Part shown: piece by piece, positions 27,855-39,058 of the stretch | Layout of the letters: each line of letters opens with the position of its first letter | How positions within the stretch are numbered: the first letter of the stretch is position 1 | From: Halisarca cf. caerulea | Lineage: Eukaryota; Porifera; Demospongiae; Chondrillida; Halisarcidae | Reading direction: 5' to 3' | Assembly (NCBI GenBank): GCA_963170055.1 | Contig: CAUJGJ010000001.1 | Coordinates: 760,001-824,000, forward strand | DNA length: 64,000 nucleotides | The notes under the pieces: model-generated | What the model was told of the DNA's origin: nothing | The model's input: only the letters and a program-made list of their open reading frames with translations | Databases searched by the model: none | Translations under genes and position numbers: made by a program

Positions 27855-29500
27855 TTAGTCCGATGTACCAACCGGCACATGAGTACCAAGGATGGACAAG
27901 GCATTCCCACGTTGGATGGCAATAGACAGTTGGTGTGTCAGATAGAAGTGGGACTTCTCTTCAAGAGTAACTGACTTCACTCTAGAAGACAGTTTGTGGA
28001 GGAAATCTCTGGTCTCAGGGCCAAAGACTCCAGATGTCTCCACTGCTATGGGAGTGAACATGTGAACTGCCGATAAGACTTTGTAGTTCTTCCTCTTACG
28101 GGTTTCGGCAATTTTTGCAACTAGGCCAGCATCCTTAGTTGCTGTGTTGATGTACGATGGGGCAAAGGTGTCAATACATGTTGCATCCCATATAAGTGTG
28201 CGGCCTCTTTCCCAGGGAGCAACTGTGATTCCATCCGGGCGTTTGCCATCAGACCTGTAGAGTCCAGAGGGTTCCAGTCGAGAAGGGATGTTACGCAGGT
28301 ATGTTATGTCCGATTTCTGGACATAAAACAAAATGGCCGACGTACTCGAGGTACCATAATTTTTCGCTTTATTCTTTGTCTAAATGTAGGTAGACTTTCC
28401 AAAAATAGCAGAAAAAGCATCTGTCCCATATATACTTGGCTTCGAAAGCGACAAAAGTTTGCTATAACCTATACAAATCACGTGTGGTTAGTTTTCTCTG
28501 CACCGTACGAAAATATTTCAAAAGGCAAAAAGGCGGTGGTTAGGATCTCGGATTTTGGACACGAAAATAGGTTCAAATGAAAGCACAGATTGAAAACTTA
28601 CTAAATCGAATCTTGGGCAATGATGCTCCACTCGACGGCTGTTATGTCCAGGGATTTCTGCCCGAAAACAAGGTTCCTGCTCACAAGTCGTTGGACATAA
28701 ACCGAAGGGAACAACGCACATTGCTCCAAGATTCGATTCTGAGGGTTTGGTCCTTTGGTAACAACATATTACAGTTTCAAAGCTAAAAGCCGAGATCTCT
28801 ACCACCGCCTTTTTCGATGAAATTTTCCTGTCGATCACAACTGCCTTTCCAGGTTGAGTCACGAATCGTCACGTGTTTCACCAATGTCTTTCTCGTATAC
28901 TCACGTATACGTTCCGCTTGTACATGACATCATCGCCAAAACAAACTACAAGCGCGTGACAAACCCAAACATTGCTCGCTATAATGAAATTCATTGTATG
29001 AAGCCAGATAACATCGCGCTTTTGGCTGGATTGGGACATAACACACCTGTGTACCTGCAGCCAGGGCCCTCTGGATTATGTTGTTGATGGCTCCATGTCA
29101 AAATGAACGTCCCGCACTTTTCAGGCAGGACAATCCATGGAGAGCTGTTGTATCAACGTTGCTACCACAATGATAGCACCTGTGTGGGTGGCATAGGTAA
29201 GCACCCAAACGAATAGCTGCTGCAATTCGAACATCATCGTTATCCATACAGAGGCCCACAGAAGCAATAGGCAAAGCATAGAGCCAGGCCCCTGACTCCT
29301 TGGTGTTGGCAGCGAGGAGACGTGCCCGCCCAACATCAGTGTAAGTGCCTTCCATCAATTTGTGAAATGTGGAACTCACTTGTGGCTCATCCCAAGCCCT
29401 CTGCTTGCTATCATAAGGGGTGGTAGGTGGAGGACAATTTGCTGACTGGATCCAAACGCTGAGAGCCCTTTGTTTAGGAAGGTATGGCAGCATGTGATTA
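27855..29500 (-). pseudogene. Non-LTR reverse transcriptase, C-terminal fragment, split by an inserted element
   Basis: The first part (29493-29098) reads AWDEPQVSSTFHKLMEG, ARLLAANTKESGAWLYALPI, RLGAYLCHPHRC and the knuckle CYHCG...LHGLSC. The frame breaks at SAGRSF and continues INNIIQRALAAG up to the insertion at 28294-29051. Beyond it, IPSRLEPSGLYRSDGKRPDG and LIWDATCIDTF (28290-27855) keep an intact RPD...D motif and a stop at the natural end. It belongs to the same family as the pseudogene at 2631-5334, where the RPD Arg is a stop. The polymerase domain is absent, so this is a 5'-truncated copy. Confidence 0.85.
28294..29051 (+). mobile_element. CGCAGGTG-ended inverted-repeat element, copy 2
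   Basis: The ends CGCAGGTATGTTATGTCC and GGACATAACACACCTGTG lie between TA at 28292-28293 and 29052-29053. It is 758 bp. Removing it with one TA rejoins the reverse transcriptase frame, which proves the insertion and its borders. Confidence 0.9.
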
Positions 29501-29883
29501 TCATTCTGGGCATTGTAGTTTCTTACTATTTAGAAATTTATATAATAATATATACTATTATACTAAGTCTACTACATTACTTTCTCACAATATTTCAAAA
29601 TTTGCCATTTTCTGTATATATAGACATCACTACAAAAAAGTAGCTGTATTACCGTATAACTGGAAATATTGACGTAAAGAATGTTTGGTGGTTTGGGGCT
29701 TTTTTATGCATTGGTGGTTTATATTTTGGCGGTTGGCCTGCTTAGGTTATAATTATATTCAAAGCCACAGCTACTAAAATGAAGTCTTTGATCGACTTTC
29801 GTACGAGGATGAAAAGTTTCTCAAGATTTCTGCTCGCTTACCGTTTTATTCTTGATTTCCTCTCAGTTCTTTAGAGATACTTA

Positions 29884-30497
29884 CAGTACAGTGCATAAAA
29901 AAGGAAACGGTAATTTCGCCTTGCGTTCAACGCTTATCTGCAAATTCCTTTCTGTTAGCGCTTAACCGGTAACCGGCAAAGTTAGAAACGTCGTAATATG
30001 TTACGCAAGCATTGTTCGAAGGAGATCTGAGCAATAGTAATGGAAACAATAACGGTGAAGTATTTTGGGAATGGATCACCACGATACGACGGAAAGGAGT
30101 TAGAATATCTGATGTGAGCTTGAAAGGTCTTCCAGAGCCCTCTTTGCGATGAATTGTTCTTTCGCGCTGATACTTTACAGTCACCCAAACTGCCATTTTG
30201 CGGACTTTGAATCCTCAGACGCTTCACAATTTTGCCGTATGAAATCTCGCCTTCGCTGTAGAGCTGAAGAAAAGGCTGCTTAACGTATAGTGTCAGAACC
30301 ATTTCTTGCGGCAAACATTACTAGTGAGTCGTCAGTGTGGGAGTCCATGTTTTATACGACGTCATCGCTTACGTCAAAACAACACCGGTCAAGTGCTAAA
30401 CGGTAACAGCAAATTTTCTACCATTTATTGGTTACCGCTTACTGGTTAACTCACTGCCGCTTATCCGCTACCGTTTCCTTTTTTATGCACCGTACTG
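29884..30497. mobile_element. Tc1-derived inverted-repeat element
   Basis: The ends CAGTACAGTGCATAAAAAAG and the inverse of CAGTACGGTGCATAAAAAAG, extending through GAAACGGTA, lie between TA on both sides (29882-29883, 30498-30499). It is 614 bp. TA target sites and the internal transposase fragment agree on a Tc1/mariner origin. Confidence 0.88.
29927..30314 (-). pseudogene. Tc1-like transposase N-terminal fragment
   Basis: Two overlapping frames read LYSEGEISYGKIVKRL and then RERTIHRKEGSGRPFKLTSD. A first helix-turn-helix with KIVKRL followed by a GRP linker is the layout of Tc1-type DNA-binding domains. A frameshift lies near 30185, and no DDE catalytic domain remains. Confidence 0.65.
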
Positions 30498-30499
30498 TA

Positions 30500-30914
30500 G
30501 GATAATCTAGTGCATTTGCAGAGTATAAGTGCGAATTTATTTATAAGCAGCTATTCATGAAACGCCAACTGCAGGCTGAGGAAAGTTAGTCTTGTATGGA
30601 AAATATTGGCAGATATTATGTTGGTGGTTCTCAATCAAACTGCCAATCTGCCAAAATGAAATGACCACCAATTTTTCTGGTTATACGGTACTATATATGG
30701 TTTACCCTTAGGTTGTATCTTATAACTACCACGTACTAGTTTACCATGTTTTACATTGTTGCTGGGTTTACGAATAGTTTACATGCAGAGTAAAACATAA
30801 GATAGTAAGATAGGAATGTAATAATGAAAATCATTAAAAATCGCATGAATATCATTGCTGGACAAACCAATAAACAGGTTATATGAATATTCAAAAATGA
30901 ATGAAAAGCGCCTG
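30500..30914. other. Stretch without a recognised feature
   Basis: AT-rich spacer with no gene or clear element ends. Confidence 0.4.
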
Positions 30915-31600
30915 CACAGGGTATATACAGTATAACCGTCTATATAATGCAAAAATGGCCGTCTTGAAATAGCTTCACGAATTATCGATCGTTTCTACTT
31001 AGTTGACAAGATTTTCACCCAGTTCTTCTTACTGGATGAAAGTTGTATATATTCCGCACATGTTTCAGACAAACTTCGCCTCGGTCGCACCTTTAGATCC
31101 CTCTCAATTCGCATGAAACAATACAAAAAGACAGAACAAGTGGTGAGCTATCCGAAAATCGTTTCTGGCTATAGGTTAAGTTATAACCGGAAAACCTGTT
31201 TTTTCACCCTTCAAACGGCCGAAAGTTAACATAAATGGTCCAATTGTGAGAAACTGCTTGATTGTAGCACTATACCTTGAACGATTTTCACAAACCGAAA
31301 CATCTTAAGATTCCGTCGAAGTTGGATTTGGTGAAATTTGAAGGCATCTAGATGTCTAACCAAGCGACTTTATCTGTGCCCTCAACAAAAAGACTTAGTG
31401 CCATTTTCGTGACGTTTTACGGATACGTAGGCATAGCGTCACAAAAGTCGCCTTCTTCCCCCATTCTGTTGATATGTGAAATTTTGTATGTCATCTGAAA
31501 AACGCTGAATGACGCTTTAAAAACAGCCGCTAATTGATGACGTTGAAACAAACACCGCCCACAATCGGAACAAGCAGCAGACGGTTATAAACACCCTGTG
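30915..31600 (+). mobile_element. CACAGGGT-ended inverted-repeat element, copy 1
   Basis: It starts CACAGGGTATATACAGTATA with ACCGTC following, and ends GACGGTTATAAACACCCTGTG-like sequence. It is 686 bp. Its left 280 bp are repeated in reverse in the neighbouring copy at 31695-32080, so the pair can form a long hairpin. Confidence 0.75.
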
Positions 31601-31694
31601 TGTATAAAGAATAATACAACAGCATTTAGTGCAGTTAACTTTCTTCCAGGTTTGAATGTCTTCACATTGTCACAGTATGACATTCCATGCACAA

Positions 31695-32080
31695 CACAGG
31701 GTGTTTATAACTTTTGTGTCGGTTATAACTTTCTTACGGAAGATTATAACCTATAGCCCAGAATGATTTTCGGATAGCTCACCACTTATATTGTTCTGTC
31801 TTTTCGTGTTGTTTCATGTGAATTGAGAGGGATCTAAAGGTGCGACCAAGGCGAAGTTTGTCTGAAACTGCTATGTATTCCTAGTTCGCTATCTTCCTTT
31901 GGACAATACAAACAATTGCTAGTTAAGTACCAATATGCGCGGAATATATACAACTTTTGTCTAGTACGAAGAACCGAGCGAAAATCTTGTCAACTAAGTA
32001 GAAACGATCGATAATTCGTGAAGCTATTTCAAGACGGCCATTTTTGCATTATATACCTAGACGGTTATAAATACCCTGTG
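31695..32080 (-). mobile_element. CACAGGGT-ended inverted-repeat element, copy 2, shorter and inverted
   Basis: It starts CACAGGGTGTTTATAAC and ends GGTTATAAATACCCTGTG. It is 386 bp. It shares with copy 1 the block around AATGGCCGTCTTGAAATAGC, plus about 75 bp near 31870-31950 that copy 1 lacks. Confidence 0.75.
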
Positions 32081-32202
32081 AAAGCTGAATGAAAAGTAGT
32101 AAACGATTAATGTATGACAATCATAGAAACTAGATGTACCACACATAATATGTTATTACCTACTAATATAAGTAAACTAATTTTTATTACATATAATTAT
32201 GA

Positions 32203-33335
32203 GATTTGAGACAGGCTCTCACATCCACGAAGTACCGAGACAAACATACAATTTCATGGCAGATGCGGCCCATGCAGGTGAGTTATGTCCGATTTTGGAC
32301 ATAATACAAAATGGCCGACACTTCGTATGCACTAAAATTAACCCCAACTTTTTGCTTTCTGCAATGGGTTATATTGGCATGAACCTACTGTTCTACATTA
32401 CAAACATAATGACATGATGTTGGTGCATGTTCTCTTTAAGACAATCTACTAGTCAAACGTCCCATTACACACAATTTCTTTGGCTACTGTCGAAAAGACA
32501 AAGAAGCAAAATCACGGTGGTAAAAATCTCAGCTTCTGAACACGCCAATAGATTCAAACGACTTCTTAGATACATAAGTGCCTTGAAAGATTCCTGGAGC
32601 ACGGTAGCTCAAAGCACGGCTATTATGTCCAGGGGTTTCCGTCGTTTTCGGAGGTCTCCATCCACAAAACACGTGACATAGCTCGAACAGTAGAAGGTAC
32701 AAAGCTCCAGGAATCTTTCACCGCGGTTCGGACTATTGGGAACTTGATGGCACTATTGCCGTTGCTCCAAGTTGAGATTTTTACCTCCGCGATTTTGAAA
32801 TAATATTTCCACTCGAGCATCTCTCTTCTTCAGACTGCAGTCACATGCTGTCACATGTTCTACGAAAGAGTCCGAACATCTTTCTCGTATTCTCGCGTAT
32901 ACGTCCAGTTTGCGCATGATGTCATCATGAAAATGTAGCTATCTGCACGTGACAAACCCATGCGGTTAGCGCTATGGTAAAATTCATTGAGTGAAACCGT
33001 ATAATGTTACACTTATGGCTGGATTCGGACATAACACACCTGCGCATTCGAAACAGGCTCTCACATGCATCCACGAAGGAACAAAACGGACGTACAACTC
33101 CATGGCAGATACGACCCATTCGAAACAGGCTCTCACATCCAAGAAGGAACGAGATGAGCATACAACTCCGTGGCAGATACGGCCCCTTTGGAACAGGCTC
33201 TCAACATCCACGAAGGAACGGAACAAGTATGCACACAACTCCATGGCAGATTTGATCTATTCGAGACAGACTCACACATCCACAAAGGAATGAAACAAGC
33301 ATGCAACTTCATGGTAGATATGGCAGTCAGAATGA
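32203..33335 (+). repeat. Minisatellite of 70-72 bp units, interrupted by an element
   Basis: Units of the form TTCGAAACAGGCTCTCACAT followed by CCACGAAGGAACG...CATGGCAGATACGGCCCA occur at about 32203, 33047, 33119, 33188 and 33260. The first unit is separated from the others by the element at 32273-33044. Open frames across these units are a by-product of the repeat. Confidence 0.8.
32273..33044 (+). mobile_element. CGCAGGTG-ended inverted-repeat element, copy 3
   Basis: It runs from TGCAGGTGAGTTATGTCCG to CGGACATAACACACCTGCG, 772 bp. Both flanks are CA rather than TA. It closely matches copy 1 over its whole length, including TTCCTGGAGC and CTCCAGGAATCTTTCACCGC. Confidence 0.85.
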
Positions 33336-33374
33336 AAGTTTACTTTGCCATAATATGTGACTGTATTTATTGTA

Positions 33375-33532
33375 ACAGTGAAACCTCTATTAAAGTGCAC
33401 TGAGAGAAATCTCGTGAATTGACATGTATGTACATACGTACATTCAAACCTTTAGAAAAGGAATTCTTCCATGCATACACAAAACAGCTTACCGTGGTCC
33501 CAAGGGTGTCTTAACATAATAGGTTTCACTGT
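33375..33532. mobile_element. Short inverted-repeat element, ACAGTGAAACC ends
   Basis: ACAGTGAAACCTCTATTAA and the inverse of ACAGTGAAACCTATTATG pair at the ends. It is about 158 bp and resembles in style the 168-bp element at 1459. The flanking dinucleotides are ambiguous. Confidence 0.6.
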
Positions 33533-33535
33533 ATA

Positions 33536-34435
33536 GCGTGCATATAACCAAGTGCACACATATAGGTAATAGACAGTTTAGGTGTAACTATGTTTAGCAA
33601 ATATAACTACACATCAATTGAAAAGAAGAGCAAAGTACAACTCAACAAAGAATCTGAAGCATTACTCATCATCACTCAAGATGAATGAGAATTCCTGCAA
33701 GTATAACCTATATAGAATGAGAATTCCTGCAAGTAACCTATATAACTGCTTGCAATACAACTTGTGCCTGTATTACAGCAGATTCATCACCACAACAGCT
33801 AGGCCACCAGGTCATGCTTGTGCACAACACACCACTGATATTTGGAGGGAAACACTGGATAAAACCTGTGTAGGAAGAGGAATGGTCAGCATCTGATCGG
33901 CTGAACTAGCTTTTGGAGGGAAGCAACACTACATCCAAACATGAACACATGGAGGATAGACTTAGCATTATTAATGAACAAATATGAGGAATCCAAATGA
34001 ATGCCATGAATATCTAACTGGAGGGAGAACATCACATGTTTGCACTCCAGCAATTTCATTGGTTGGATTTCATTTTTGGAGGGAAAATAGGTTACACCCA
34101 CAATCTGTGAAGAATGTCCACAGAAAGCTCCCTCAGAGGACAAAGTACTGGCTAGCTCATTGCCTAGCACTGTAGAACTTCAAGAGACAAGAGGATAAAG
34201 TAAAACCAGGAAACTGCATGGAAATAACACTTGCTGCTATGTATACAGACATCAAGAGTTCTGTTGTGAAGACAGTGACACTATAGAATAAGATTAAGGC
34301 AAAGAAGAGTTAGTCCTGTATTTTTTACACTCATGCAAGAATGTTTGTTATTACTGTTACATTAGCATGTTTACAACGTCCAACAGAGATAAGGGCCAAA
34401 CAAGTACAAACATTGGAGAAAGACCTAGCTGGAAG
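33536..34435. other. Stretch without a gene
   Basis: Non-coding as far as can be seen. It contains a direct duplication of about 32 bp (GAATGAGAATTCCTGCAAGT at 33683 and 33715). Confidence 0.45.
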
Positions 34436-34439
34436 CCAC

Positions 34440-35585
34440 AGTCAGACTTGACAACATTCCACACAATGAGCTCCTACACAAATTATGGACAATTGGAATC
34501 ACAGGATCACGCTGGTTACTAATTCATAACTATCTCCAAAACAGACAGCATTTTGTCTCAATAGATTGGGGCAAAATCCAGCCTCCTACCTGTAATCTCC
34601 GGAGTTCCTCAAGGGGGAGTGCTCGGTCCATTGCTGTTTCTTATATTTACATAATGATCTTCCATCTGTAGTAAACCACTCATCAATTTTAATTACCTTT
34701 TTGTCGATGACTCGAAACTCCTTCAATCAATCACCTCTCAAGATAGTATATCCGATCTTCAATCCGACATAGATGCAGTAATTGTATGGTGCAAAAAATG
34801 AAAGCTAACTTTAAATCCTCACAAATGTTCCCTCATACAATTCAACTTATCTAACACACCTGGTAATCCCTCCACCTACACTATAGACGACACCCCTATC
34901 CCACAAGTATCACAGCAAAGAGACCTCGAAGTCACTGCCGATAGTACCCTCCAGTGGAAAAACCACCTCTCATGCAGAGGTCTGCAAACATGCATACCAA
35001 TCTCTGTACTTCATTAAACGCCACACATCATCTTCAACCTGCAAAGCACTTAAAAGAGCCCTTTTCTTAACACTTGTTTGAACTACATTATCATACTGTT
35101 TACCATGCACTGTGGAGACCACGCCACACCCAATATATCACCGAGTTAGAGCAGGTCCAAAGGCGTGCCACCAAATTCTTAGTAGATGATCCCAGTTTGA
35201 ATTACAAGGAAAGACTTATCAAGCTACATATTCTACCACTGATGTACTATTTTGAGTTACAGGACATATATACTTTTCCTTATAAAAGCATCAAATTCCC
35301 CTCAGACAACTTCAACATATTCAACTATATTTCATTCTCACAATCTAATACCCGATCGACATCAGCCAACAAACTAGTACACACTTACACCAGATCATCA
35401 ACTATCAGACATTTTACTTAAATGCAATCACTCGACTATGGAATTCCCTACCTCTAATTAACCGCAACAATACCTTACCTCAACAATACGTTACTTGCCA
35501 CTCCCAAATCCCGGATATACTTACATCATGTTATCTGTGTTTCCAGCACACACGTTGCTTTCAAGCATTTTCTAACTTAAGGTTA
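34440..35585 (+). pseudogene. Jockey/CR1-like LINE reverse transcriptase, C-terminal half
   Basis: It reads RLDNIPHNELLHKLWTIGIT, then LPVISGVPQGGVLGPLLFL, the catalytic FVDDSKLLQSI, LKLTLNPHKC-like thumb sequence, ALYFIKRHT-type sequence and a clean stretch 35074-35421 with ELEQVQRRATKFLVDDP and KERLIKLHILPLMYYFEL, ending in LNAITRLWNSLP. SGVPQGxVLGPLLF and the xxDD box identify a non-LTR reverse transcriptase of the jockey/CR1 group. Frameshifts near 34590, 34640, 34800, 34975 and 35420 and several stops show decay. The endonuclease and fingers are absent, so it is 5'-truncated. Its domain order differs from the CCHC/RPD family elsewhere in the window. Confidence 0.85.
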
Positions 35586-36440
35586 CAAATGTTAGCGGGT
35601 ACTAATTTTAGCGTTTTTCGGTGGCCAGTATTTAGCGGGTATTTATTTTAGCGATTGAATAGCATTTTTGTACCAAATCTGCAGTTAACGATTTTGGAAA
35701 TGTTACCATTACCAATACTGAGTACCCAATCCTCTTCTAATTCTTTTCTAAATCACCATTTCTAATCTTTATATACAGTACTATACTGTTGCAATATAGA
35801 AAACGGTAGAAACGAAACACTGAGATCAGGCAGAAAACTTAAGCTTGTAGAGTAATGTGGGGAGTTATGGGACACCTAAGGGTCTTTCATTGTAGAGAAG
35901 CAACAGATAAAGTTGAAGAATAATTTACTAGCATTCCAGTTAGGGCCATATATTATCTATAATTGAACATAGAATCCAATGACTCACATTGCATATAAGC
36001 GAAGATACAAAGAATTCTTCAGGGACACTTGGGTAGGCCATTATTGGTCGTGGAGCCTAATAATGGCCGCTCTTCACACACAGGGCTCTGTCTCATGTCA
36101 TCAATAAATTTCATTTATTTTTTCCTAGCATGGAAAACAGCATGTTTTTAGCTTTGTGATGATGTATTTTTTATTCATGTTTTTTGTTATATTTTGTGCT
36201 ATCATCACTACTTTTAAATTGAGCACTGATTTCTTAGCTTCTTCAAGACATTTTTAAGGTAGGAATACAGTAGTTGGTAACTTGTGTGCGTTTACACTGA
36301 CACAGCCACCGAGTTGTTCGCAATTGGATGGTGTGGTCAACAGATGACAAACGAACCTGCACAGCAATTTTGGAATTTTGCGCGCACTTCCTGATGCCGC
36401 TGTCAAGGCTATTACGTAATATTTATCTAATAATTATAGT
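35586..36440. other. Junction region before the satellite array
   Basis: No gene is seen. It includes repeats of TTAGCGGGTA(C/T)T near 35593-35650 and a GC-richer patch at 36280-36410. It ends in ATTATCTAA-type AT sequence where the satellite begins. Confidence 0.5.
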
Positions 36441-37613
36441 AATTTTATCTTAAGAATTAAATTGCCAAAGTTGCAAATATCCTAGAAATTGAACTTGGTA
36501 ACTTTCAAATTCTGCAAATTACACTTTTACAAAGTTGTCGAATGTCTTTTAAAAATGTTAACGTTGCTAATTTTAATTTTATCTTAAGAATAAAATTGCC
36601 AAAGTTGCAAATATCTTAGAATTTGAACTTGGTAACTTTCAAATTCTGCAAATTACACTTTTACAAAGTTGTCGAATGTCTTTTAAAAATGTTAACGTTG
36701 CTAATTTTAATTTTATCTTAAGAATAAAATTGCCAAAGTTGCAAATATCTTAGAATTTGAACTTGGTAACTTTCAAATTCTGCAAATTACACTTTTAAAA
36801 AGTTGTCGAATGTCTTTTAAAAATGTTAACGTTGCTAATTTTAATTTTATCTTAAGAATAAAATTGCCAAAGTTGCAAATATCTTAGAATTTGAACTTGG
36901 TAACTTTCAAATTCTGCAAATTACACTTTTACAAAGTTGTAAAATGTCTTTTAAAAATGTCAACGTTGCTAATTTTAATTTTATCTTAAGAATAAAATTG
37001 CCAAAGTTGCAAATATCTTAGAATTTGAACTTGATAACTTTCAAATTCTGCAAATTACACTTTTACAAAGTTGTCGAATGTCTTTTAAAAATGTCAACGT
37101 TGCTAATTTTAATTTTATCTTAAGAATAAAATTGCCAAAGTTGCAAATATCTTAGAATTTGAACTTGGTAACTTTCAAATTCTGCAAATTACACTTTTAC
37201 AAAGTTGTCGAATGTCTTTTAAAAATGTCAACGTTGCTAATTTTAATTTTATCTTAAGAATAAAATTGCCAAAGTTGCAAATATCTTAGAATTTGAACTT
37301 GGTAACTTTCAAATTCTGCAAATTACACTTTTACAAAGTTGCCGAATGTCTTTTAAAAATGTCAACGTTGCTAATTTTAATTTTATCTTAAGAATAAAAT
37401 TGCCAAAGTTGCAAATATCTTAGAATTTGAACTTGGTAACTTTCAAATTCTGCAAATTACACTTTTACAAAGTTGCCGAATGTCTTTTAAAAATGTCAAC
37501 GTTGCTAATTTTAATTTTATCTTAAGAATAAAATTGCCAAAGTTGCAAATATCTTAGAATTTGAACTTGGTAACTTTCAAATTCTGCAAATTACACTTTT
37601 ACAAAGTTGTCGA

Positions 37614-39058
37614 ATGTCTTTTAAAAATGTCAACGTTGCTAATTTTGTTGATAATATCTTAGAATTTGAACTTGGTAACTTTCAAATTCTGCAAATTACA
37701 CTTTTACAAAGTTGTCGAATGTCTTTTAAAAATGTCAACGTTGCTAATTTTAATTTTATCTTAAGAATAAAATTGCCAAAGTTGCAAATATCTTAGAATT
37801 TGAACTTGGTAACTTTCAAATTCTGCAAATTACACTTTTACAAAGTTGTCGAATGTCTTTTAAAAATGTCAACGTTCCTAATTTTAATTTTATCTTAAGA
37901 ATAAAATTGCCAAAGTTGCAAATATCTTAGAATTTGAACTTGGTAACTTTCAAATTCTGCAAATTACACTTTTACAAAGTTGCCGAATGTCTTTTAAAAA
38001 TGTCAACGTTGCTAATTTTAATTTTATCTTAAGAATAAAATTGCCAAAGTTGCAAATATCTTAGAATTTGAACTTGGTAACTTTCAAATTCTGCAAATTA
38101 CACTTTTACAAAGTTGTCGAATGTCTTTTAAAAATGTCAACGTTGCTAATTTTAATTTTATCTTAAGAATAAAATTGCCAAAGTTGCAAATATCTTAGAA
38201 TTTGAACTTGGTAACTTTCAAATTCTGCAAATTACACTTTTACAAAGTTGTCGAATGTCTTTTAAAAATGTCAACGTTGCTAATTTTAATTTTATCTTAA
38301 GAATAAAATTGCCAAAGTTGCAAATATCTTAGAATTTGAACTTGGTAACTTTCAAATTCTGCAAATTACACTTTTACAAAGTTGTCGAATGTCTTTTAAA
38401 AATGTCAACGTTGCTAATTTTAATTTTATCTTAAGAATAAAATTGCCAAAGTTGCAAATATCTTAGAATTTGAACTTGGTAACTTTCAAATTCTGCAAAT
38501 TACACTTTTACAAAGTTGACGAAAGTCTTTTCAAAATGTCAACGTTGCTAATTTTAATTTTATCTTAAGAATAAAATTGCCAAAGTTGCAAATATCTTAG
38601 AATTTGAACTTGGTAACTTTCAAATTCTGCAAATTACACTTTTACAAAGTTGTCGAATGTCTTTTAAAAATGTCAACGTTGCTAATTTTAATTTTATCTT
38701 AAGAATAAAATTGCCAAAGTTGCAAATATCTTAGAATTTGAACTTGGTAACTTTCAAATTCTGCAAATTACACTTTTACAAAGTTGTCGAATGTCTTTTA
38801 AAAATGTCAACGTTGCTAATTTTAATTTTATCTTAAGAATAAAATTGCCAAAGTTGCAAATATCTTAGAATTTGAACTTGGTAACTTTCAAATTCTGCAA
38901 ATTACACTTTTACAAAGTTGCCGAATGTCTTTTAAAAATGTCAACGTTGCTAATTTTAATTTTATCTTAAGAATAAAATTGCCAAAGTTGCAAATATCTT
39001 AGAATTTGAACTTGGTAACTTTCAAATTCTGCAAATTACACTTTTACAAAGTTGTCGA
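37614..39058 (+). repeat. Satellite higher-order block of 1445 bp, first copy
   Basis: Ten 134-bp monomers plus one 105-bp monomer. Marker variants (29-bp deletion, GTTCCTAATT at 37874, GACGAAAGTC at 38518) recur exactly 1445 bp downstream. Confidence 0.9.

Noticed and set aside
32925..33293. Overlapping open frames on both strands
   Set aside because: They arise from the 70-72 bp minisatellite and an element end.
37614..37796. 60-codon open frame, repeated at 39059-39241
   Set aside because: It exists only because the 29-bp deletion in two satellite monomers removes stops. The array is non-coding.
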